A stretch of DNA of 64,000 nucleotides from positions 3,596,001 to 3,660,000 of the forward strand of contig OZ252227.1 of the NCBI GenBank assembly GCA_965249175.1, given 5' to 3'. The notes beneath the pieces are model-generated. The model did no database searches. It was not told the DNA's origin and was given only the letters and a program-made list of their open reading frames with translations. Below are positions 51,037 through 59,924 of this stretch, piece after piece. Positions within the stretch are counted from its first letter, which is position 1; each line of letters starts with the position of its first letter. This stretch comes from CAZYFH01 sp965249175. Lineage in GTDB: Bacteria > Acidobacteriota > Vicinamibacteria > Vicinamibacterales > UBA8438. The position numbers and the translations under genes were made by a program.

Positions 51037-52002
51037 TTACCTGACCTTCGAGTCGCCCGTTCCAACCACCGCGTCGCGCCGCTCGCGTTCACGTTCTCCG
51101 GCGAGAATATTCGTCATCGCGTAATTGCCCTCATGGCAGGCGTACTCATAGATGACGTAGTCGTCGAGTCGCGCCATCGGCCGATCCACGGTCCAGGGTT
51201 GCGTGTAGATCTCGTCGTCCTCGATCGTGAATCGGTAGTCGATCGTGTCCTGGCCGACGCGGGTGAAGCGTTCAACAGCCCGTGTGTTCGGTGTGGACAC
51301 AAACCGCAGCTCGGTCTTGTCGCTATAGTTCCGCGTCTCGACGACGAGCGTGTCACCTTCCCAGTGGGCCCGAGAGTCGCCGTTCCACTGCGGGATCCCC
51401 TCGTCGAGCAGCGGCCGATCGCCGATCGGAATGATCCGGACGTCGTGGATGTTCTCGACGTGAATGGCCACCACGTCGGGCGTCTGGACGATGTGGTACG
51501 TGTTGTTGTAGTTGGTGCCGACCGGCGGGACGCCGTGATACGTCAGGCAGCGATCCCAGTTGGTGCGGTCGAGCCACGAGTCGGCTGGATGCATCCGCCG
51601 GTGCTCGCGGCGCGCGTCCAGACGGGCCTGCCCCGCCTCGCTCAGCGGGAGTCGACCCGTTGGTGGGTCGACGATCTGGGAGGTGCGCTGGTCCGGCAGC
51701 ACCCAGCCCCCGTCAAACCACAGCGCATTGTAGCCGCCCGGGTCGACGCCGGGCCGGTCCGGGCGGTCGGTTTTCCGGAGCGTGGTGTACGCCGCCGCTT
51801 CTTCCGGCGTGTAGAACTCCCGCCCCTCCAGCGCGGGCGACCGTTCCAGCGGCGTGAGCGTGGCGTAGGACCAGACCCCCTGCAGATCGGGGTCGCCCCA
51901 AGGCGTGCGAGCCGTGTCACCGGATTGCGCTGCTGCGGGCAGCGCCACCAGACCGAGCAGCACGACTGCGACGATGGTTGGCAGCGTGGTGGAGCGGCTC
52001 AT
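51037..52002 (-). CDS. Secreted protein of unknown function ('PDLQGVW' family)
   Basis: 321 residues, signal peptide (VVLLGLVALPAAAQ). Mature start TPWGDPDLQGVWSYATLTPLERS, then YHGVPPVGTNYNNTYHIVQTPDVVAIHVENIHDVRIIPIGD, HWEGDTLVVETRNY, ERFTRVGQDTIDYRFTIEDDEIYTQPW, NYAMTNILAGER at the end. Very common in Acidobacteria, function unknown; distant relative of 2882-3772. It precedes a PQQ dehydrogenase gene on the same strand by 48 bases (the PQQ gene is upstream), so both are probably cotranscribed with it as distal gene... or partner. Start ATG 52002. Confidence 0.75.
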   Translation of the reverse strand: MSRSTTLPTIVAVVLLGLVALPAAAQSGDTARTPWGDPDLQGVWSYATLTPLERSPALEGREFYTPEEAAAYTTLRKTDRPDRPGVDPGGYNALWFDGGWVLPDQRTSQIVDPPTGRLPLSEAGQARLDARREHRRMHPADSWLDRTNWDRCLTYHGVPPVGTNYNNTYHIVQTPDVVAIHVENIHDVRIIPIGDRPLLDEGIPQWNGDSRAHWEGDTLVVETRNYSDKTELRFVSTPNTRAVERFTRVGQDTIDYRFTIEDDEIYTQPWTVDRPMARLDDYVIYEYACHEGNYAMTNILAGERERERRDAVVGTGDSKVR

Positions 52003-52050
52003 GTCTTCCCCTTCCGCGTGACGGGACGGTGATCGGATAAGTGTATCGCC

Positions 52051-53978
52051 CTACGGGATCGCCAGCGCGACGATCTCGTCCGGGTCGCGGCCTGAACCGA
52101 TACCGACCGCAAGATACTGCTTCCCATCGTGCAGGTAGGTCATCGGTAGCGCTCGCACGGACGATGGCAGCTCGATGGCCCGGAGAAGCTCGCCGCTCGT
52201 CTTGTCGTAGACGTTCAGCAACGGCGGGTTCCAGGCGTCGCGCCCCGTCGCGGTGAAGAGCAGCGTCTCGGTCGCGATCGGAAAGTTCAGCACCTTGGTG
52301 CCAAGTGGGGGCAGGTCGAGGTGTTTGATCGGGTCGGCGTGTCTGGGACCGTCGCCGTTGGCGATCTGCCAGACGTGTTCGCCGCTGGTCATGTCGATCG
52401 CCGTGATCCGGCCATACGGCGGCTTGAAGAGCGGAAGCCCGTCGACGAGCGGCGTGGCATCGCCGTTCCAGACATAGTCGAACGGGGTGCCGTCCTGTCG
52501 TTGCCGGCTTCGGGCTTGCTCAGCCTGACCAAGTTCCAGTCGGTGAAGGAAGGCACGTAGAGCACCTGGGTTCTTGGATCGAATGACGCGCCCGTCCAGC
52601 TCCCTCCACCGACCCACCCGGGATTGACGAGCGTGCCTCGCTCCGAGGGTGGCGAGTACAACGGACCGCCGTCGGAGTCCTGCATGATCTGCAACGCCTT
52701 GGCCCGAAGCTCGGGGGTGAAGTCGATCAACATGTCTTCGGAGATGCCCTGTCGCTCGAAGGGCGCAGGTCTGGTCGGGAACGGCTGCGTCGCAGACGTC
52801 ACCTCACCGGGCACGGTCGACTGCGGGACGGGACGTTCCTCGATCGGCCAGACTGGCTCACCGGTCACCCGGTCGAGGACGAAGAGGAACCCCTGCTTGG
52901 TCACCTGGGCGACCGCCTTGATCGGGCGACCGTCCACGTCGATGTCGATCAACGTCGGCGCGGCGGGGGGATCCCAGTCCCAGATGGGGTGATGGACCAG
53001 CTGGAAGTGCCAGACCCGTTCGCCGGTCTCGGCGTCGAGACAGACCAAGCTCTGCGCGAACAGGTTGTCACCGGGGCGATGCCCCCCATACCAGTTGTGC
53101 GCCGCGCTGCCGACCGGCAGATAAACGTAGCCGAGCTCCGGGTCCACCGACATCAGGGTCCAGACGTTGACCGCCCCGGCGTCACGCCACGACTCCGCCT
53201 CCCACGTCTGATTGCCGTAGTCCGCCTCGTTCGGGACGGTGTTGAACGTCCAGCGGAGCTCGCCGGTACGGACATCGTAGGCGCGCACGTGTCCGGGTGG
53301 GATCTCACGTGTCTCCGGGGTATCGCGGATCGACGAGCCGACGATGACGACGTCGCCCGCCACCAGCGGCGCCGACGTCAGCGTGTAGGTGTCCCGCGCC
53401 ACATGGGAACCGAGGTTCCTGGTGAGATCGACCTTCCCGCCGTCCCCGAAGTCGGGGTCCAACGCGCGCGTGCTCGGGTCGACCGAGACCAGCGTCGCCT
53501 CCGCGCCGCCCGCGTAGAACAGCCGCTCGCTGTCGTCGTCAGTCCAGTACGCCAGTCCCTTGCTCAAGAACCCGAGGTTGGTCGGCCGGCCAGCCCGCCA
53601 GACCTCCGGGTCGACTGACCAGCGCGTCTCGCCGGTGCCCGGGTCGATCGCCGCAATCTGACCCAGGGACGTGCTCGCGTACAAAGCGCCACCGACCTTG
53701 AGCGGCGTGACCTCATGGAAGAAGATGCGGGCGGATCGTTCCTGGAGCTCGTCATGCTGCTCACGTAACGCTCGGTCGACCGACGTCCAGCGCCAGACGA
53801 TCTCGAGGTCCCCGAGGTTGTCCTTGTTGATCTGGTCCAGTGCCGCGTACTGGATGTGCCCGGTGTCGCCGCCGTGCGACCGCCACTCGCCGTTTTGTGC
53901 GCCCTCTTGCGCCAGGGCCAACGTGTTCGCAAGTACCACGACAACGGCAACAGCGATGATGACGTGACGTCTGGGCAT
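52051..53978 (-). pseudogene. PQQ-dependent dehydrogenase (quinoprotein), copy 3, single frameshift
   Basis: Start ATG 53978 with GGAGGT upstream; signal peptide (VVVVLANTLALAQ), propeller motifs GEWRSHGGDTGHIQYAALDQINKDN, DPGTGETRWSVD, DAETGERVWHFQLVHHPIWDWD, VTGEPVWPIEERPVP, YSPPSERGTLVNPGWVGGGSW. The first frame runs to LSKPEAGN and then into a non-homologous tail; the homologous end (GTPFDYVWNGDATPLVDG, LPLFKPPYGRITAIDM, DKTSGELLRAIELP, DPDEIVALAIP) is in the next frame, so one base is missing or added near 52495-52505. Everything else matches copies 1 and 2. Probably a complete gene with a sequencing indel, though a recent real mutation is possible. Confidence 0.8.
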
Positions 53979-54056
53979 CTGACCTCCGAACACTTGGCAG
54001 TTCGCTCAGGTAACGTTACAGCCTGATTCCCAGACCTCCGAACGACCGACACTCAC

Positions 54057-55406
54057 GTGCAGGACGAACCCTCCGCGATCGCCGCCTTCGAGGAACAGCT
54101 GCGCGATCGGTTTCGGGCGCGCACTCCCCGTTCGGCCGCACTGTACGCGCGCGCCCTCGGGAGCCTTCCCGGTGGCAACACCCGCACCAGCACCTTCTTT
54201 CGACCGCATCCACTCTTCGCCGACCGGGCGGAGGGGTGCCGGCTCCACGACGTGGACGGGCACGTTTACCTGGACCTGCTCAACAACTTCACGTCGCTGA
54301 TTCACGGGCACGGACACCCGCGGATCACCGCCGCCATCGCGGCGCAGGCGGCGAAGGGCACCGTCTACGCCGCTCCGGTGGAGGCGCAGCTCGCACTCGC
54401 GGAGGAGATCACGCGACGCGTGCCCTCGATGCAGCGTATTCGGTTCGCCAACTCCGGCACCGAGGCGGTGATGAACGCGTTGCGGGTCGCCCGCGCCTTC
54501 ACTGGACGCTCGAAGTTCCTCAAGATGGAGGGTGGCTACCACGGCAGCTACGACCCGGTCGAGATCAGCATCGCTCCAGGGCCCGATGGGCCGGCGTGGC
54601 CGGCCGGCGAACCGGACGAGATCGGGCTGTCGCCGGCGTTGACGGACGAAGTGCTGGTCGCGCCGTTCAACGACCTTGCGACGACGCGGCGACTGATCGA
54701 GCAGCACCACGAGGACCTGGCCGCCGTGATCGTGGAACCGCTGATGGCCGCCGGCGGCATGATTCCAGCCGACCAGCGGTTCCTGGACGGGCTGCGCACC
54801 GCGACGACTGCCCATCGGGTACTGCTCATCCTCGACGAGATCATCTCGTTCCGGTTGGCGCCGGGTGCGCAGCAGCTGTATCGGATCGAGCCGGACCTGA
54901 CCACCCTCGGAAAGATCATCGGCGGCGGGTTGCCCATCGGCGCGTTTGGTGGGCGCGCGGACGTCATGGCGCTGTTCGACCCGCGCCGATCGGACCGAAT
55001 GACCCACGCCGGCACCTTCAACGGCAGCCCGATCTGTATGGCGGCCGGGGTGGCATCACTCGAGCTGCTGACACCCGAGGAGATCGACCGGATCAACCGG
55101 CTGGGTGACCGACTGCGTGACGGGTTCCAGGCGGCGTTCACCGCGACCGGGGTGCGGGGACACGCGACCGGGCACGGCTCACTGGCCCAGACCCATCTGG
55201 TCGACGGCGAGGTGCGCAACTACCGGGACGGCGCGCGGGCCCCGGGTTGGTATCGGCGAGTGACCCACCTGGCGCTCCTGACCCACGGGGTGTTTTCCGG
55301 TTGGCGCACCAGCTTCAACGTCTCGACCGCCATGGGTGAGGCGGAGGTCGACGAGGCGATCGCGGCGTTTCGCGCTGTACTGGAGGAGCTAGCGGCCCAA
55401 ATCTGA
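54057..55406 (+). CDS. Class III PLP aminotransferase (glutamate-1-semialdehyde aminomutase-like)
   Basis: 449 residues from GTG 54057. PLP fold type I: LLNNFTSLIHGHGHP, FANSGTEAVMNALRVARA, KMEGGYHGSYDP, AAVIVEPLMAAGGMIP, LLILDEIISFRLAPG (Asp for pyridine N), TLGKIIGGGLPIGAFGGRAD with catalytic Lys in TLGKIIGG, HAGTFNGSP. Most like the GSA-aminomutase-type branch of aspartate aminotransferase family proteins, often in amine or amino acid catabolism. Converges on an APC permease gene ending at 55409, two bases away; both may handle the same amino compound. Divergent from the PQQ gene (78 bases). Confidence 0.88.
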   Translation: MQDEPSAIAAFEEQLRDRFRARTPRSAALYARALGSLPGGNTRTSTFFRPHPLFADRAEGCRLHDVDGHVYLDLLNNFTSLIHGHGHPRITAAIAAQAAKGTVYAAPVEAQLALAEEITRRVPSMQRIRFANSGTEAVMNALRVARAFTGRSKFLKMEGGYHGSYDPVEISIAPGPDGPAWPAGEPDEIGLSPALTDEVLVAPFNDLATTRRLIEQHHEDLAAVIVEPLMAAGGMIPADQRFLDGLRTATTAHRVLLILDEIISFRLAPGAQQLYRIEPDLTTLGKIIGGGLPIGAFGGRADVMALFDPRRSDRMTHAGTFNGSPICMAAGVASLELLTPEEIDRINRLGDRLRDGFQAAFTATGVRGHATGHGSLAQTHLVDGEVRNYRDGARAPGWYRRVTHLALLTHGVFSGWRTSFNVSTAMGEAEVDEAIAAFRAVLEELAAQI

Positions 55407-55408
55407 CA

Positions 55409-56767
55409 CTAGCGCCCCGCTCCTCCCGGCGCGTCAGCGCGCTGCCGACGCCAGTAGTAGTAGAACGGCAGACCGGCGAGGACGACGGCGAGGCCGGCCA
55501 ACGAGGGGACGGTCCGCGTGACCAGCAGGTTGACCAAGTACCACGCCGAAATCGCGAGAAAGAGCAGCGGGGTCATCGGGTATCCCCAGACCCTGTACGG
55601 ACGCGGCAAGTCCGGCTCCCTGACACGCAACACGATGACGGCTGCCACCGCCAGGCTCAGCAGCAGCTGGATCACGAACCCGACGATGTTGAGGATCTGC
55701 TGATACGTGCCGGCCAACGAATAGGCGACAGCGAGCCCACCCACGAGCACGATGGCCGGACCGGGGGTCCGATGCACCGGGTGGAGTCGTGCCAGTGCCG
55801 GGAAGAAGAGGCGGTCCCGGGACTGGGCGAAGAAGATCCGCGGGTAGCTCAACAGCTGGGCATTGAGCGTGCCCATCGCGGAGCAGAGCACGGCAAGCGC
55901 TGTCACCGTGGCACCGACCGGCCCGAGTATCGCTTGCGCCGCGTCGGCTGCGACCCGCTCCGATGCCCCGAGCGCCTCGAACGACAGGACGCGCAGATAG
56001 GCCAGGTTGATCGCGACATACAGCACCAGCACGATCGTCATCGCCATCAGAATCGCGCGTGGGATTGTCCGCGTCGGGTCGCGCACCTCGCCGGCGACAT
56101 GCGTCACGAAGTAGGCGCCGCTGAATGCGAACAGCGTGAGCAGCATCGCGGAGCCGAGCGCACCGATCGCTTGAGGGGTCTCGCGATCGGCCGGCAGGAA
56201 CGGCGTGAACTGGTCGAGTCCACCCTGCCCGAACGCGAGCCCGATCACGATCAATCCGAGCAGCATCCCGACCTTGAGCGCCGTCAGCACATCCTGCGTC
56301 TTGCCGCCGATCCGGACACCCAGATAGTTGACGGTCGTCAGGACGCCGATCAGTCCGGCGGCCACGACTCGCTCTCCCCAGACTCCCGATGGCATGAACC
56401 GTCCAAACAGCTCGCCCGCATAGACCGACGCCATCGCCGCCACGACCGCGATCGCGCCCGCCGCGTAGGTGAAGCACATCATCCACCCGAAGAGGAACGC
56501 GGCCGGCGTGCCGGGGAAGGCGCGTTTGAGAAAGACGTAGGTGCCGCCGGTTTCCGGAATCGCCGCGGCCAGCTCGGCGAAGCAGAGCGCGCCGCACACG
56601 GCGAGCAAGCCCGACAGCACCCAGGTCACCAGGAGCAAACCGGGCGACCCCACCTCTCGCGCAATATCGGCCGGCACGAGGAAGATGCTCGCGCCGATGA
56701 TGCCCCCGACGATCAGGGTGGTCGCCTCGAGCTCCCCGAGGCCGCGGTCGAGGGTGGTCACGGTCAT
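55409..56767 (-). CDS. APC-family amino acid permease
   Basis: 452 residues from ATG 56767. Twelve helices; opening motif GLGELEATTLIVGGIIGASIFLVPADIAREVGSPG (helix 1 G-x-G-x-x-x substrate loop), GALCFAELAAAIPETGGTYVFLKRAFPG, KTQDVLTALKVGMLLGLIVIG, FFAQSRDRLFFPALARLHPVHRTPGPAI (conserved loop). Inner-membrane amino acid/amine transporter with 12 helices; substrate unknown. Convergent with the aminotransferase and divergent from the molybdoenzyme operon with an 80-base shared promoter region. Confidence 0.88.
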   Translation of the reverse strand: MTVTTLDRGLGELEATTLIVGGIIGASIFLVPADIAREVGSPGLLLVTWVLSGLLAVCGALCFAELAAAIPETGGTYVFLKRAFPGTPAAFLFGWMMCFTYAAGAIAVVAAMASVYAGELFGRFMPSGVWGERVVAAGLIGVLTTVNYLGVRIGGKTQDVLTALKVGMLLGLIVIGLAFGQGGLDQFTPFLPADRETPQAIGALGSAMLLTLFAFSGAYFVTHVAGEVRDPTRTIPRAILMAMTIVLVLYVAINLAYLRVLSFEALGASERVAADAAQAILGPVGATVTALAVLCSAMGTLNAQLLSYPRIFFAQSRDRLFFPALARLHPVHRTPGPAIVLVGGLAVAYSLAGTYQQILNIVGFVIQLLLSLAVAAVIVLRVREPDLPRPYRVWGYPMTPLLFLAISAWYLVNLLVTRTVPSLAGLAVVLAGLPFYYYWRRQRADAPGGAGR

Positions 56768-56847
56768 GTGGGTCGTGAATTGCAAGATAGCGTAGTTGCA
56801 AGACAGTGAGGCGGCGTATAGTGGCAACGAGCCTGTGAGCAACGTCG
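56768..56847. promoter_or_regulatory. Divergent promoter with TTGCAAGA direct repeat
   Basis: 80 bases between permease and molybdoenzyme genes. The octamer TTGCAAGA occurs at 56780-56787 and 56796-56803, spaced 16 bases (one and a half helix turns), suitable for a regulator or part of a minus-strand promoter. Confidence 0.45.
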
Positions 56848-59289
56848 ATGCCGCTGAAGCCTGATGTCACCGACCCCGCCGACGCCTCGCGACGGAGCTT
56901 CCTCAAGTGGAGTGCGCTCCTGGGCGGCGCCACGGCGCTCGGCGGCGGGGGGTTGCTGCTCTCCCAGTACCGCGCAGGCGAATCCGGCGGCGGCGTAGCG
57001 GCCGCGGCGAGTCACGTCTTCCACACGGCGAACACGCCGGAATGCCTCCATTGCGCCTTGCTGGCCCACGTCGAAAATGGGCGTCTGGTCAAGGTGACTG
57101 GCGATCCCGACTTCAACGTGCTCGCGTGTGCCCGTGGCATTTCGCGCATTCGACAGCTCTACAGCCCCCATCGGCTCAAGTACCCCATGCGTCGCGCGGG
57201 ACGGCGAGGCGAGGATAAGTGGGAGCGCATCAGCTGGGACGAGGCGCTCGACACGATCGCCGAGCGCTATCAGCGCATCCTCGCGGAAGATGGGAACGAG
57301 GCGTTCCTCGCCTTCGGCCAGACGGGCAACTGGTCATCGCTGTCGACCGGTGTGCGCGGTCTCTACTCGGCCTTCTGGAACCGCTTCGGTGGGGCGACGC
57401 CGATCATCTCCCAGCTCTGCTGCGCTTCCGTGTCCGAGGGGTACCAGGCCATCTTCGGGGGCGGGCGCTCGGAGTTCCGCGACGAGTGGGTGCACAGCCG
57501 CTACTTCCTGGCCTGGGGCAACAACCCGGCGGTGACCAACCAGGGGTACATGAAAAACCTCTTCCAGGCGCGGGAAGAGCACGGCGCCCGCCTCACGACG
57601 ATCGACCCCAGGCTCAGCGAAACGGCCGCGCTCTCCGACCGGTGGCTCCAGATCCGACCCGGCACCGACGCGGCGTTGGCGCTCGGCATGATCCGCGTGC
57701 TCCTCGACGAAGCGCTCTTCGATGAAGACTACGTACGCGCCCACACCAACGCGCCGTTCCTGGTACGTCACGGCGAGCGCGGTTACGACCTGACCGCGGC
57801 ATCCGCCCGTTGGCCGGCAGGTGGCGAATCGCTGCCCGTCGACCTGCGCGACCTGCATTTGCTGACGGCCGGCGACGACGGTCCTGGGCGATTCGTCGTC
57901 TGGGACGAGCGGACCTCACGCGCGGTGCCGGTCGACAGCCCGGGCGCGCACGCGGCCCTCCGCGGCACCTACGTCATCGACGGGGTGCGGTATCAGCCGG
58001 TCTTCGAGTGGCTTCAGGCCATCGCCGCGCGCTATACGCCCGAAGTCGTCCAGGGCATCACGGGCGCCTCGGCCGACGCCGTCGCCGCGGTGGCGCGAGA
58101 GTTCGCGGCAGCCAAACCCGCCGCGATCATCCAGAACATGGCCGGCGCGCAGCGGACCGACCACGGCACGCTCACGGTGATCGGCCAACTCTATCTGGCG
58201 GCGCTCACCGGCAACGTCGGGGTGCTCGGCGGGGGCGTCAACGATACCGGCGGCTATCTGGGGCAGGGCGGGACCATCAACTACCCGGTGCCGCTTCAGC
58301 AGAATGCACCGATCGACGGCATCCCCTGCACCAAGCTCGGCGAATACCTCGTCGAACGCAAGCCACATCCCATCAGGGCCATGCACGTCGCCGGCACCGG
58401 CCTGCTCACCCAGTATCCGAACACGCGCAAGATCATCAAGGGGCTCGACAATGTCGACCTCGTCGTCGTGCAAGACCTCTTCATGACGACCACCGCGCGC
58501 TACGCCGACATCGTGCTCCCGGTCACCACGCTCTTCGAGACCCGGAACCTGCTCGCGGGGATGCGGAGTCGATACATCCAGCTCATGGAGCAGGCGATCG
58601 AGCCGTTGTTCGAGGCGCGGTCCGACCGCTGGATCATGACCGAGCTGGCGAAGCGGCTCGGCTTCGGGGACGACTTCGACCAGCCCGACGACACCCTCAT
58701 CCGGCGCGTGCTCGAGCCGACCGGCGTCAGCCTGGAGCAGCTCGAGGAGGGCCCGGTCAATCCGCTGCCGGATCCCTGGATTCCGTTTGCCGACAAGCGG
58801 TTCAACACGCCGTCCGGCCGCATCGAGCTGTTCTCTCTGCACCTCCAGCACAAGGGCTTCGATCCACTGCTCGAGTATCTGCATCCCGTGGAAGCACCGT
58901 GGGTAGATGAAGAGCTGGCCAGTCGCTACCCTCTGCAGCTCATCAACCGGAAGAACCACAACCACGTCAACTCGAGCTTTCACCACCATGACTACCTGAC
59001 CGAGATCTGGAAGGGACAGGTGCTGCAGATTCATCCGGACGATGCGACACCCCGCGGCGTCGCCGACGGTCAGCGCATCCGCGTGTTCAACGATCGGGGC
59101 GCCATCGACGCTAAGGCGGTCGTGACGCCCGGCATCATGCGCGGTGTTGTGAGCGTGACGACCGGCTGGGGCGCGGTCGACGAGAAACAGACGGCGAGCC
59201 TCCTGAGCCCTGACAAATACGAGCCCATTTCCCTTGGTCACACGCTGAACTCGTCGATGGTGCAGGTCGCGCCAGGAGACTCCGCATGA
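56848..59289 (+). CDS. DMSO-reductase-family molybdopterin oxidoreductase, catalytic subunit
   Basis: 813 residues. Tat signal SRRSFLKWSALLGG; [4Fe-4S] region with only CLHC and a later LACARG cysteine (about residues 67-93), one Cys fewer than the usual four; kweriSWDEALDTIAERY; a probable Mo-ligand Cys in SQLCCASVSEGY (position of C-M-A-S in NapA); LAWGNNPAVTNQGYM; AAIIQNMAGAQRTDHG; molydopterin-dinucleotide domain with QLINRKNHNHVNSSFHHHDYL (about 690-800). Periplasmic after Tat export together with its Fe-S subunit. ATGA overlap with the next gene. Substrate not inferable (S, N, As or organic oxide). First gene of a four-gene operon. Confidence 0.9.
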   Translation: MPLKPDVTDPADASRRSFLKWSALLGGATALGGGGLLLSQYRAGESGGGVAAAASHVFHTANTPECLHCALLAHVENGRLVKVTGDPDFNVLACARGISRIRQLYSPHRLKYPMRRAGRRGEDKWERISWDEALDTIAERYQRILAEDGNEAFLAFGQTGNWSSLSTGVRGLYSAFWNRFGGATPIISQLCCASVSEGYQAIFGGGRSEFRDEWVHSRYFLAWGNNPAVTNQGYMKNLFQAREEHGARLTTIDPRLSETAALSDRWLQIRPGTDAALALGMIRVLLDEALFDEDYVRAHTNAPFLVRHGERGYDLTAASARWPAGGESLPVDLRDLHLLTAGDDGPGRFVVWDERTSRAVPVDSPGAHAALRGTYVIDGVRYQPVFEWLQAIAARYTPEVVQGITGASADAVAAVAREFAAAKPAAIIQNMAGAQRTDHGTLTVIGQLYLAALTGNVGVLGGGVNDTGGYLGQGGTINYPVPLQQNAPIDGIPCTKLGEYLVERKPHPIRAMHVAGTGLLTQYPNTRKIIKGLDNVDLVVVQDLFMTTTARYADIVLPVTTLFETRNLLAGMRSRYIQLMEQAIEPLFEARSDRWIMTELAKRLGFGDDFDQPDDTLIRRVLEPTGVSLEQLEEGPVNPLPDPWIPFADKRFNTPSGRIELFSLHLQHKGFDPLLEYLHPVEAPWVDEELASRYPLQLINRKNHNHVNSSFHHHDYLTEIWKGQVLQIHPDDATPRGVADGQRIRVFNDRGAIDAKAVVTPGIMRGVVSVTTGWGAVDEKQTASLLSPDKYEPISLGHTLNSSMVQVAPGDSA

Positions 59290-59837
59290 CGCAGGTGGCC
59301 TTCTTCTTCGACGCGAATCGCTGTACCGGCTGTCGCACCTGCGAGATCGCGTGCAAGGTCGAGAACGGGGTCGACATCGGGCCACGCTGGCGCAAGGTGC
59401 GGACAGTCGAGGGCGACGACGGCAGCGGTCCGTTCATGTACCACGTCTCGATGGCCTGCAACCAGTGCGAGGTGCCGGTGTGCGCCGACGCCTGTCCGTC
59501 GGGCGCCATTCAGAAACGGCCAGACGGCATCGTGGTGGTCGATGAGAGCAAGTGCATCGGTGCCCGCCTCTGCGCCTGGGCATGTCCGTATGACGCCCCG
59601 CAGTTCAGCGAAGAGACCGGCAAGATGGAAAAGTGCAGCTTCTGCTCGCACCGCATCGACGCCGGCATCGGAGGGCCCGCGTGCGCCGAGGCCTGCCCGA
59701 CCAAGGCGTTGCAGTGGGGCACCCTCGACGAGGTGGCAGCGAAGGAAGGCGCCACCGCCACGTTCGGCCTCTTACCCGACGCCGACATCACCAAGCCGGC
59801 GATCCGTTTCATCCCGCTCAAGGTGGTGCGCGCGTAG
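59286..59837 (+). CDS. DmsB-like four-cluster Fe-S subunit
   Basis: 183 residues. Four ferredoxin-type sites: CTGCRTCEIAC...., CNQCEVPVCADACP, CIGARLCAWACP, CSFCSHRIDAG..CAEACP. In the third, Ala stands for the second Cys (CIGA), so this cluster is probably [3Fe-4S], as in NarH where Trp stands there. It wires electrons between the Mo subunit and the membrane anchor. ATG 59286 overlaps the Mo subunit stop by 4 bases (ATGA). Confidence 0.92.
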   Translation: MTQVAFFFDANRCTGCRTCEIACKVENGVDIGPRWRKVRTVEGDDGSGPFMYHVSMACNQCEVPVCADACPSGAIQKRPDGIVVVDESKCIGARLCAWACPYDAPQFSEETGKMEKCSFCSHRIDAGIGGPACAEACPTKALQWGTLDEVAAKEGATATFGLLPDADITKPAIRFIPLKVVRA

Positions 59838-59924
59838 CGATCCGTCGGCCAGGTCGAGCGCCGGGAACGGTCCAGCTCGGGTGACGCTCCGGGGCTCGCA
59901 ACGTGAACGCGACACCGCACGATC

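Noticed and set aside
57916..59385. Minus-strand open frame of 489 codons
   Set aside because: Antisense to the molybdoenzyme operon; low-complexity, no domain.
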